NCBI GenBank assembly: GCA_018433865.1
Contig: JAHDQJ010000026.1
Span: forward strand, 1-64,000
Length of the DNA stretch: 64,000 nt
From: Spirochaetales bacterium
GTDB lineage: Bacteria; Spirochaetota; Spirochaetia; Sphaerochaetales; Sphaerochaetaceae
Reading direction: 5' to 3'
Below are positions 57,922 to 64,000 of the stretch, piece after piece. The notes beneath the pieces are model-generated. The model saw only the letters and a list, made by a program, of their open reading frames with translations. It was not told the origin of the DNA and made no database searches. Each line of letters begins with the position of its first letter. The stretch's first letter is position 1. Made by a program: the position numbers and the translations under genes.

Positions 57922-58911
57922 ATGAGACTGGGAAAGGACGCTGCGAAATACTTGCTGGAGGTGGGAACACCGGGCAAGTGGGTCAAGGATGAATACGACG
58001 TATCCTTGAAAGACATCATGATCCCGCCGGATTCCGACAAGAAAGCGGATATCGCGTTGCTGGGCATTCCGTATGACACGTCGGTCATGGGAAGGCGCGG
58101 GTGCAAGTTCGGACCGAAAGGGGTGCGCGACGCGCTTGTGTTCAGCGACCTGTATGACGCGGGACTGGACATGGACCTCTCCACCGACTTCGCGGTCGTG
58201 GACTACGGCAACGTGGATGTGATGCAGACGGACGTGCTCGAGACACACCGGAGGGTTGAGCTGGTGGTATCGGAGATCTACAAGACGGGAGCCACCCCGG
58301 TGATCATCGGCGGGGACCATTCGTTGGCATACCCGGACATCAAGGCCCTGATCAACAGCATCGGCGGGAAGGTCGGAGTCATCAACATCGACGGCCACCT
58401 CGACGTACGCGTCTCGCACCACGGGGAGATATCGAGCGGGACACCGTTCAGACGACTGATGGAAGAGCCGAAGGAACGGCCGCTCGATCCGAAGAACTTC
58501 GTGGAGCTGGGCATCAACGGCTGGCTGAATTCACGGTTCTACATGGATTACTGCCGCAAGCAGGGCATCAGGGTGATACCTGCCAGGGAAGTGCACAAGC
58601 GGGGAATCGAGGATGCGGTGACCGAGGCCTTGGAGCGCGCCGGAGACGGTACCGATGCCATCTTCCTGAGCATCGACATCGACGGACTCGATCTGTCCTG
58701 CGCACCCGGAACCTGTGCACCGAATGCGGGCGGATTACTCTCCTACCAGGCGCTCGAGGCTGTCTGGATGATCGGGCAGCATCCCAAGGCACGCGGCATG
58801 GACCTCCTGGAAGTTGCACCCGATCTCGATTCCGTCGGGGTCACCTCGATCATGGCAAGTGCCCTGGTCATGAACTTCCTCGGTGCCACCAAGAAGAGGC
58901 TGAGGGGCTGA
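57922..58911 (+). CDS. ureohydrolase (agmatinase/guanidino-acid hydrolase-like)
   Basis: 329 residues; GGGAGGAGAAGAACAC before ATG 57922. The arginase-fold manganese motifs are GGDHSLAYP near residue 130, NIDGHLDVR near 155 (DAHxD in most members; Gly replaces Ala), and SIDIDGLDLSCAPGT near 250. ALLGIPYDTSVMGRRGCKFGPKGVRDAL is the agmatinase-type N-terminus. It would hydrolyse a guanidino group to urea plus amine. Exact substrate (agmatine, guanidinobutyrate, formimino compound or other) cannot be told. In operon with the ectoine-hydrolase-like protein, 53 bases apart. Confidence 0.82.
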   Translation: MRLGKDAAKYLLEVGTPGKWVKDEYDVSLKDIMIPPDSDKKADIALLGIPYDTSVMGRRGCKFGPKGVRDALVFSDLYDAGLDMDLSTDFAVVDYGNVDVMQTDVLETHRRVELVVSEIYKTGATPVIIGGDHSLAYPDIKALINSIGGKVGVINIDGHLDVRVSHHGEISSGTPFRRLMEEPKERPLDPKNFVELGINGWLNSRFYMDYCRKQGIRVIPAREVHKRGIEDAVTEALERAGDGTDAIFLSIDIDGLDLSCAPGTCAPNAGGLLSYQALEAVWMIGQHPKARGMDLLEVAPDLDSVGVTSIMASALVMNFLGATKKRLRG

Positions 58912-58935
58912 GAGCCCCTCCACATTTGGATCATG

Positions 58936-58952
58936 TCCACTAATAATGTGGA
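58936..58952. promoter_or_regulatory. inverted repeat upstream of the Lrp gene
   Basis: TCCAC-TAATAAT-GTGGA (flanked GT...AT), perfect 5-bp arms with an AT-rich core, 96 bases before the Lrp start. A possible autoregulatory Lrp/AsnC site. Confidence 0.4.
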
Positions 58953-59047
58953 TTGACCAGAAGAGGAGCATGTACCATGCATGATTTATCGATGGGATCA
59001 GAAAATCAGAGCATCCATAGGACGAGAAGGGAAGAGGGTGACGCATT

Positions 59048-59506
59048 ATGAAAGAATCGGGAAACGATGCTTCCAAGATTGATCAGACGGATCTGAAGAT
59101 CATAGAGATCCTTCAGGAGGATGGCAGGACGGCAAACAACGAGATTGCTGCAAGACTCTCCTTGTCAGAGGGTACGATCCGCAATCGAATCGCCAAACTG
59201 GTCAAGCACAATTACCTCAAGGTCCGAGGATTGATCAATCCTTCGAAGTTCATCGACAAGCAGTTGGTTTACCTGCTCCTTTCCGTTCCTTTGCGCCAGG
59301 GATGGATGAATATAGGAGAGAAACTTGCGCAACTTCCTGAGGTGCGTTCGGTGAGCCTGCTCACCGGCAGGTTCGACATGTTGCTCGAGGTGTTCATCGC
59401 ACCATCGGAACTCGCCGAATTCATCAGTGAGAAGATCGGGATTCTCGAAGGAGTCAATTCCACGGAGAGTATCATGGTATTGAAACAGTTCAACAAGTGG
59501 ATTTGA
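59048..59506 (+). CDS. Lrp/AsnC-family transcriptional regulator
   Basis: 152 residues. Helix-turn-helix at ~8-60 (DLKIIEILQEDGRTANNEIA, RLSLSEGTIRNRIAKLVKHN); RAM ligand domain at ~70-150 (VYLLLSVPLRQGWMNIGEKL, VRSVSLLTGRFDMLLEVFIA). Lrp proteins sense amino acids. Ectoine-degradation clusters carry an AsnC/Lrp regulator (DoeX), so its position between the ureohydrolase and M20 gene fits a catabolic regulator here. Ribosome site AGAGGGTGACGCATT. Confidence 0.92.
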   Translation: MKESGNDASKIDQTDLKIIEILQEDGRTANNEIAARLSLSEGTIRNRIAKLVKHNYLKVRGLINPSKFIDKQLVYLLLSVPLRQGWMNIGEKLAQLPEVRSVSLLTGRFDMLLEVFIAPSELAEFISEKIGILEGVNSTESIMVLKQFNKWI

Positions 59507-59569
59507 CACACCTGTGCGGATCGGTGCTACCAGGACAGAGACTATGAGAAGAAAGGACGTACGATCAAC

Positions 59570-60820
59570 ATGAGCAATACCGACAACAGCATGATGGTAA
59601 ACCTGGAGAGGATGCTTCGTGACTTGGATGAGGTGAATTCCTTCTCCACCGATTTTCATGGCAATGCCGATGGAATCACCCGACGCAGTTTCACTGATGA
59701 GGATACCAAGGCTCGCTCTTGGCTGGTCAGGAAACTCCAGGATGTCGGATTGGAAGTCTCCGTGGATGGATTTGGCAATGTACGCGGATTGTTGCCGGGC
59801 GAGGGTAAGATCGTGGTGACCGGTTCCCATCTGGATACCATTCCCAACGGAGGCCCATACGATGGGATCCTGGGTGTCATATCGGCTCTCGAGGCAATTC
59901 GGGTCATCAAGGAACGGAACTTGTCAGTCACCCATCCCATCGAGTTGGTGGCGTTCACCGATGAGGAGGAGCGGTTCATGAGCTTCCTCGGCAGCTATGC
60001 CTACACAGGTGACCTGGACGCGAACCTGGTGAAAACCCTTGCCGACAGTGATGGGATCCCCCTGCAGGAATGCATGCACAAACAGGGCTTCGACCCGGAT
60101 ACCGCGACACACACCAGCAAGGTGGATCTTGATCGCATCGAAGCTTTCGTCGAGCTTCATGTGGAGCAGGGACCCCTCTTGGAGATGAAGGGTATCGATA
60201 TCGGGGTGGTCGATACCGTCAAAGGGAACTACCGCTACGCAATCACGATCGCAGGGAAACCCGATCATGCCGGATTCCCGATGGAGGGGCGTTCCGATGC
60301 GTTCCTTGCATTGCACGGATTGCTGACAAGGATTCTCGCCCTGGCGAGAGTGTACGAACGAAGCGGACTGCTCTATACCGTGGGGGATGTGAAGGTTTTC
60401 CCTGGATTGGAGAATGTCGTGCCTGGCAAGGCCTACTGCTCCATCGATCTCCGGGTGAAGGATGGGAACATCCTGACTGAGCTTGATCGGAACATCACCT
60501 CTTTTATCGAAGAGATGATGCGTGATGGTCAGTTCACCGTCCATACGGAGATGATCTTGAAATTGGATCCCGTTCCCATGGATGAACGCATCTGCAAGGC
60601 CATCGAAACAAGTGCTGCGGAAGCGGGCATCACCCACATGCGCATGAGCAGCGGCGCAGGACACGATGCCCAGGTCCTGGCCGGGCATGTCCCGACTGCA
60701 ATGATCTTCGTGCCGAGCAAGGATGGCAAGAGTCACCGTCCCGACGAATACACCGCGCCCGAGGATATACGCAAGGGCGCAGAGGTATTGCTCAGGACAC
60801 TTTTCAACCTTGCACGGTGA
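59570..60820 (+). CDS. M20-family amidohydrolase (carbamoylase/allantoate amidohydrolase type)
   Basis: 416 residues, usual for N-carbamoyl-L-amino-acid hydrolase, beta-ureidopropionase and allantoate amidohydrolase. Metal ligands: GSHLDTIPNGGPYDGILGV near residue 90 (His, Asp), AFTDEEERF near 132, ELHVEQGPLLE near 198, and GAGHDAQVLAG near 366. SKDGKSHRPDEY near 384 has the last His. It cleaves a ureido (N-carbamoyl) or similar C-N bond. AAAGGA is somewhat far (12 bases) from ATG 59570; an internal start at the MM pair (59591) is possible. Last gene of the C-N operon, overlapping the convergent reductase by 17 bases. Confidence 0.88.
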   Translation: MSNTDNSMMVNLERMLRDLDEVNSFSTDFHGNADGITRRSFTDEDTKARSWLVRKLQDVGLEVSVDGFGNVRGLLPGEGKIVVTGSHLDTIPNGGPYDGILGVISALEAIRVIKERNLSVTHPIELVAFTDEEERFMSFLGSYAYTGDLDANLVKTLADSDGIPLQECMHKQGFDPDTATHTSKVDLDRIEAFVELHVEQGPLLEMKGIDIGVVDTVKGNYRYAITIAGKPDHAGFPMEGRSDAFLALHGLLTRILALARVYERSGLLYTVGDVKVFPGLENVVPGKAYCSIDLRVKDGNILTELDRNITSFIEEMMRDGQFTVHTEMILKLDPVPMDERICKAIETSAAEAGITHMRMSSGAGHDAQVLAGHVPTAMIFVPSKDGKSHRPDEYTAPEDIRKGAEVLLRTLFNLAR

Positions 60821-61400
60821 AGGAACGGGCGAAAGCTGATCCCGCGTCGAATGCCTTCTTGAGATCCACGGCGTTCGATGCGGCTGAGTTTGCCTTGAAG
60901 TGACCGGTGAACGCCAGCATGTCCTGCACCTCATAGCCGATCACCTTGATCGCATCGCGCATGCAGGTGATGTTATGCGTCATCTCCTCCGGGTTCACTT
61001 GCTCACACACGCCGAATACCAAGGCTTTCTTTCCTCTGTTCGCCAGTCGTGAGCTGTACGGCCCCGGCCTGACCTCGCCGAAATCGAAAAACGGATACAT
61101 ACGGTCGATGAAGGCCTTCATCCAGGGAGTCATGTCGTAATTATAGGTGGGCGAACCGAGGATGATTCCCTCAGCCTCATCGAGCAACGGATACAACAGA
61201 TGCATCCCGTCGAAAAACTGGGTGCAAGTCTTGTCCTTCCTGCACCGTTCACATCCGATGCAGTTCTCGATGTGATAGGAAGGCAAATGGATGAAAGTGA
61301 TTTCGGCTCCAGCGGATTCAGCTCCCCTGAGCATTTCGGTCATGAGTGTTTTCGTGTTGCCATTCTTGCGAGGACTTCCGTTGAATCCGATGATCTTCAT
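60804..61400 (-). CDS. NADPH-dependent FMN reductase / flavodoxin-like oxidoreductase
   Basis: 198 residues. The start at 61400 is chosen so that AAAGGAG lies ~10 bases upstream and the protein begins MKIIGFNGSPRKNGNTKTLM, the FMN phosphate-binding loop. HIENCIGCERCRKDKTC carries three or four cysteines of the usual iron-sulfur-flavoprotein-like pattern. SPTYNYDMTPWMKAFIDR and GKKALVFGVCEQVNPEEMTH follow the flavodoxin fold. It should transfer electrons from NAD(P)H through FMN. Downstream of ThpR in the minus group. Confidence 0.85.
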   Translation of the reverse strand: MKIIGFNGSPRKNGNTKTLMTEMLRGAESAGAEITFIHLPSYHIENCIGCERCRKDKTCTQFFDGMHLLYPLLDEAEGIILGSPTYNYDMTPWMKAFIDRMYPFFDFGEVRPGPYSSRLANRGKKALVFGVCEQVNPEEMTHNITCMRDAIKVIGYEVQDMLAFTGHFKANSAASNAVDLKKAFDAGSAFARSFTVQG

Positions 61401-61485
61401 GATGGGCATCTCCTTTGGTGTGCCCATTCTCTCATGAACATCAGCACAACTCAACGGAAAATCATCGATGAAAGAAGGAGAATCC

Positions 61486-62025
61486 TCATCGTCCCAAGTC
61501 GTGGCCATGCAACTCGATGTACGTGAGTTTCCCTTCGATCCTGGTCGATTCCATCACGCTGATCCGCCCGACGGTCATCCTGATGGGCTTGATCGGATCC
61601 AAGAGTTCCCGAACAGCGTGGGCATCAGGCATGCGAACCTGGCGGGCGAGCGTGATGTGTGCGGCGAACGGTCTGTTGTCGAGCGTGAATCCGGCTTCCT
61701 GAAACCGTGAGTCCAAGAGTGACTGCAATGTAAGAAGCACTGGGTTTCGGTAGACTCCGGCCCACCAGATATCGCTGCCGGAACGGGCGAAGCGGCCAAG
61801 GGTGTCGATCACAAGGGGAAAGGGCGGAATGTCTAGGGAGTCGACGATCCCGGTGATGCGCGGAAGATCGGAGGGTGGTAGTTCGCCAAGGAATGCGAGG
61901 GTGAGATGGAGATTGTCCCGATGACTGAAATTGCCAGAGGAGGCAACTGAGCTGATCCTCCTCTGGTGTTCCAGCAATACGGTGCGTACTTCGGTGGAAA
62001 CATCGATGGCCACGAACAACCGCAT
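61486..62025 (-). CDS. thpR: RNA 2',3'-cyclic phosphodiesterase
   Basis: 179 residues, full length. The 2H superfamily: two HxT motifs, NLHLTLAFLGELP near residue 39 and AAHITLARQVRMPD near 125, which form the paired active site. It opens 2',3'-cyclic phosphates at RNA ends. AGGAGTATCGGAC precedes the ATG. Between the hydroxyacid dehydrogenase and the flavin reductase in the same direction. Confidence 0.92.
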   Translation of the reverse strand: MRLFVAIDVSTEVRTVLLEHQRRISSVASSGNFSHRDNLHLTLAFLGELPPSDLPRITGIVDSLDIPPFPLVIDTLGRFARSGSDIWWAGVYRNPVLLTLQSLLDSRFQEAGFTLDNRPFAAHITLARQVRMPDAHAVRELLDPIKPIRMTVGRISVMESTRIEGKLTYIELHGHDLGR

Positions 62026-62067
62026 GTCCGATACTCCTGGGGCGCCTGTGACGACGCCCCATCCCGA

Positions 62068-63093
62068 TCACTTCACCGGCTTGCTCGCCAGTCGTGAGAC
62101 GATTTCCGGTTGTGCAGGCTGCATCCGTACCGGTGCGAGGTTCTTCATGATCAGCTCGAAGTCGTCCACGAGCATCTCGCCGATCATATGGAATGCCTGG
62201 GGGATTCCTCCCGCACGGTGCGGCGAGAGCAGCACATGCGAAGCATTCCTGATCGGATGGTCCTTCGCACACGGTTCGGTGGGGAACACATCGGTAGCGG
62301 CCTTGAACCGGCCGATCGTGACCTGACGGGTGAACTCATCGAAATCGACGACCGCGGCCCTACTCATCAGCATGACGGCAGCTGAGGACCTGATCAGGTC
62401 GAACTCCCGCTTGCCGAGGAACCCCTTGTTCTCATTGGTGACACCGGCGAGGATGAACAGGAAGTCGCTGGTGGAAAGCACCTCATCGAGTGAAGCGGGT
62501 TCGCACCCGTGCTCCCGTATCACGCTCTCGGGAAGCCAAGGATCATACACCTTCACCGGACAGCCGAACGGAACGAGCAAAGGGCGGAGGCTCCTGCCCA
62601 GCAGTCCGAATCCGATCAGTCCGACGGAGGCCCCGGTCAGCATGCGTGATTCAGTATTCCCCGCAAGTACATAGCGTTCCGTTCCTTCCTTGAACCGCAT
62701 GTGTTCCCACGTGATCCCGCGTGCGAGGTCGATTGCCATCGCCAAGGCCATCTCCGCTACAGGCCGTGCGTAGACCGCACCGCAGTTGAGCACACGGATG
62801 TTCCGCCTGAAACACTCGGCGTAATCGATGTTCTGGTAAAAATTCCCTTCCACATTGAAGATGACCCTGAGATTGGGGGCCTTGTCCAACCGCTCCTTCG
62901 GCATCGCCGTCTGGCCGATGATCGCCACCGCCTCGGGAAGGAGGGAGTCGAACTGTGCGCCGTCCATGTGTTCCTCGTCGGAGGAGACGACATCGGCCAC
63001 TTTCGTCAGTCTTTCCCAAGTCTCTTTCGTGAAGATCCTCTCCAGTGTCTGCGGAAACGGGTCCGCGATGATAAGGTGTTTCTTTCCTGCCAT
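62068..63093 (-). CDS. D-2-hydroxyacid dehydrogenase / phosphoglycerate-dehydrogenase-like
   Basis: 341 residues. VEGNFYQNIDYAECFRRNIR (substrate domain), GLIGFGLLGRSLRPLLVPFG (NAD loop), MSRAAVVDFDEFTRQ (the usual ARG becomes SRA with Arg shifted one place) and SPHRAGGIPQAFH (catalytic His kept). GGGAGATACC precedes ATG 63093. The 2-hydroxyacid family is typical, but the altered Arg loop may change the substrate. It follows the kinase gene by 10 bases, so it likely serves the same sugar. Confidence 0.85.
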   Translation of the reverse strand: MAGKKHLIIADPFPQTLERIFTKETWERLTKVADVVSSDEEHMDGAQFDSLLPEAVAIIGQTAMPKERLDKAPNLRVIFNVEGNFYQNIDYAECFRRNIRVLNCGAVYARPVAEMALAMAIDLARGITWEHMRFKEGTERYVLAGNTESRMLTGASVGLIGFGLLGRSLRPLLVPFGCPVKVYDPWLPESVIREHGCEPASLDEVLSTSDFLFILAGVTNENKGFLGKREFDLIRSSAAVMLMSRAAVVDFDEFTRQVTIGRFKAATDVFPTEPCAKDHPIRNASHVLLSPHRAGGIPQAFHMIGEMLVDDFELIMKNLAPVRMQPAQPEIVSRLASKPVK

Positions 63094-63103
63094 GGTATCT
63101 CCC

Positions 63104-64000
63104 TCAGCTTCTCACGCTGAAATCTTTCCACATCGGTTCCAATGCCTTGGATACCAACTCATACAATGCGAATTTTTCCCGATAGATTGCACAAGCCTCG
63201 CCATCGGGGGTGGAACGCCCGGTGATCCGGACCATGTGCCGTGCCGCCTCCGCAAGATCCTTGTAGGTTCCGCTGGCCACCGCTGCGGCCATTGCGCAAC
63301 CGAGAGCTCCCAGCTCCGCGGTATCCACGGTCTCGATCGGCAACTCGAACACATCGCAGAATATCTGAGTCCACAGGGGACTTGCGGTCACTCCGCCTGC
63401 GAGCCTGATCGACGCGGTAGCGCTGCGGTTCGCGAGCAGGCGTTCGAGATGCACCTTATGGCCGAATGCGATGCCCTCCATGACCGCACGTATCATGTGC
63501 GCACGTGTGTGGTGACTGCCGAGCCCGATCAGCGAAGCTTTCGCCTGGGCATCATAGTTCGATCCATAGAGGTAGGGAAGGAAGATGATCCGTTGGTCCG
63601 CAGGACCGACCGTCGCGGCCAAGCGATCGCAATAGGCATACGGATGGATGCCCAGCTTAGCCGCTTGTGCCCGTTCCTCGGCGAGGAACGTCTCGACGAA
63701 CCATGCGTGATTGCTCGCCGACGTGGGGGAGCTCTCCTCGATAAGGTAGTAATCCTCCATGCAGTACAGTGAGTTCATCATCACGCTGCGGTCGAGCACC
63801 GGACGGCGGCTGATGTACTCGTTGATGCTCCAGGTTCCCGCGATGACTGCCACATGGTCCTCGTTGGTGATATCCATCGCGATCGCACATGCATCGATGT
63901 CGAACATGCCTCCCGCGACCGGTGTGCCTTCGGTGAGGTTCGTCGCGGCAGCCGCCTCCTTGGTGATATGACCGCACAACTGCGACGATCCGACCAGAGG
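63104..64000 (-). CDS. FGGY-family carbohydrate kinase, 5' end beyond window
   Basis: The frame is open to the window edge; only the C-terminal ~298 residues are visible. Seen: GTPVAGGMFDIDACAIAMDI, VIAGTWSINEY, ASLIGLGSHHTRAHMIRAVM, the FGGY signature region VMEGIAFGHKVHLERLL, and RLAGGVTASPLWTQIFCDVF with ELPIETVDTAELGALGCAM, typical of xylulose/lyxulose kinase-like enzymes. It phosphorylates a ketose or sugar alcohol with ATP in the cytosol. Together with the dehydrogenase downstream it forms a second sugar-acid or pentose branch. Confidence 0.88.
   Translation of the reverse strand, partial: PLVGSSQLCGHITKEAAAATNLTEGTPVAGGMFDIDACAIAMDITNEDHVAVIAGTWSINEYISRRPVLDRSVMMNSLYCMEDYYLIEESSPTSASNHAWFVETFLAEERAQAAKLGIHPYAYCDRLAATVGPADQRIIFLPYLYGSNYDAQAKASLIGLGSHHTRAHMIRAVMEGIAFGHKVHLERLLANRSATASIRLAGGVTASPLWTQIFCDVFELPIETVDTAELGALGCAMAAAVASGTYKDLAEAARHMVRITGRSTPDGEACAIYREKFALYELVSKALEPMWKDFSVRS

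Noticed and set aside
54825-60820. Calling the operon a standard ectoine-degradation cluster
   Set aside because: Only the M24 and Lrp genes fit; DoeB, DoeC and DoeD are not seen and the ureohydrolase and M20 hydrolase do not belong to the known set.

Overview
The window reads as chromosomal DNA of a heterotrophic, fermentative Gram-negative bacterium, most likely a spirochaete of the Sphaerochaeta/Treponema type. This is an inference from style, since no rRNA or phylogenetic marker is present. Supporting features are many secretion signals ending in FAQG, several large outer-membrane barrel paralogs, TRAP and tripartite tricarboxylate (TTT) transporters used in place of sugar ABC or PTS systems, and a ferredoxin:thioredoxin-reductase/glutaredoxin pair. 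The DNA is GC-rich, and only the intergenic regions are AT-rich. I see no tRNA, rRNA, CRISPR array, phage or transposase.

Layout: (1) 1-5415: a cut-off glyoxalase-fold gene, a small lipoprotein, a ROK repressor, kdsB coupled to a truncated aldolase, a nitroreductase and dapB. (2) 5424-16233: a sugar-acid island with a TRAP transporter (dctPQM), an RbsD/FucU-type mutarotase, an IlvD/Edd dehydratase, an iron alcohol dehydrogenase, a GntR/LacI-hybrid regulator and three 321-residue D-2-hydroxyacid dehydrogenase paralogs. (3) 16389-23612: an amino-sugar operon (NagA-like deacetylase, FadR-type regulator, TRAP P-M-Q, SIS protein, two NagB-family proteins) with a perfect operator at its promoter. 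(4) 23662-32508: a TTT transporter operon with a LarA-like and an M24-like protein, a divergent ROK regulator, and a divergent Gfo/Idh oxidoreductase and IMPase pair. The last two promoter regions share a 23-bp operator-like element. (5) 32796-45466: a large lipoprotein followed by six tandem Wzi-like outer-membrane barrel genes. (6) 45700-54173: mixed small genes (RidA, two truncated genes facing each other, a lipoprotein, FTR plus glutaredoxin, a GDPD fusion, transketolase, a nitrilase-family amidase, a DOMON protein with a small membrane protein, an XRE regulator). (7) 54825-60820: a catabolic operon (hydroxyacid dehydrogenase, Asp/Glu/hydantoin racemase, ectoine-hydrolase-like M24 protein, ureohydrolase, Lrp regulator, M20 carbamoylase-type hydrolase). 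(8) 60804-64000: a minus-strand group of a FGGY kinase (cut by the window edge), a hydroxyacid dehydrogenase, ThpR and an FMN reductase.

How the genes work together: each catabolic island pairs one transporter with a dedicated regulator and the enzymes for one class of substrate (sugar acids, amino sugars, hydroxy- or carboxylic acids, cyclic or guanidino C-N compounds). All three solute-binding-protein genes are followed by a strong hairpin before the permease genes, which would favour excess binding protein. The two most unusual parts are the six-gene alternating Wzi-like array and the C-N hydrolase operon at 54825-60820, whose exact substrate I cannot name.
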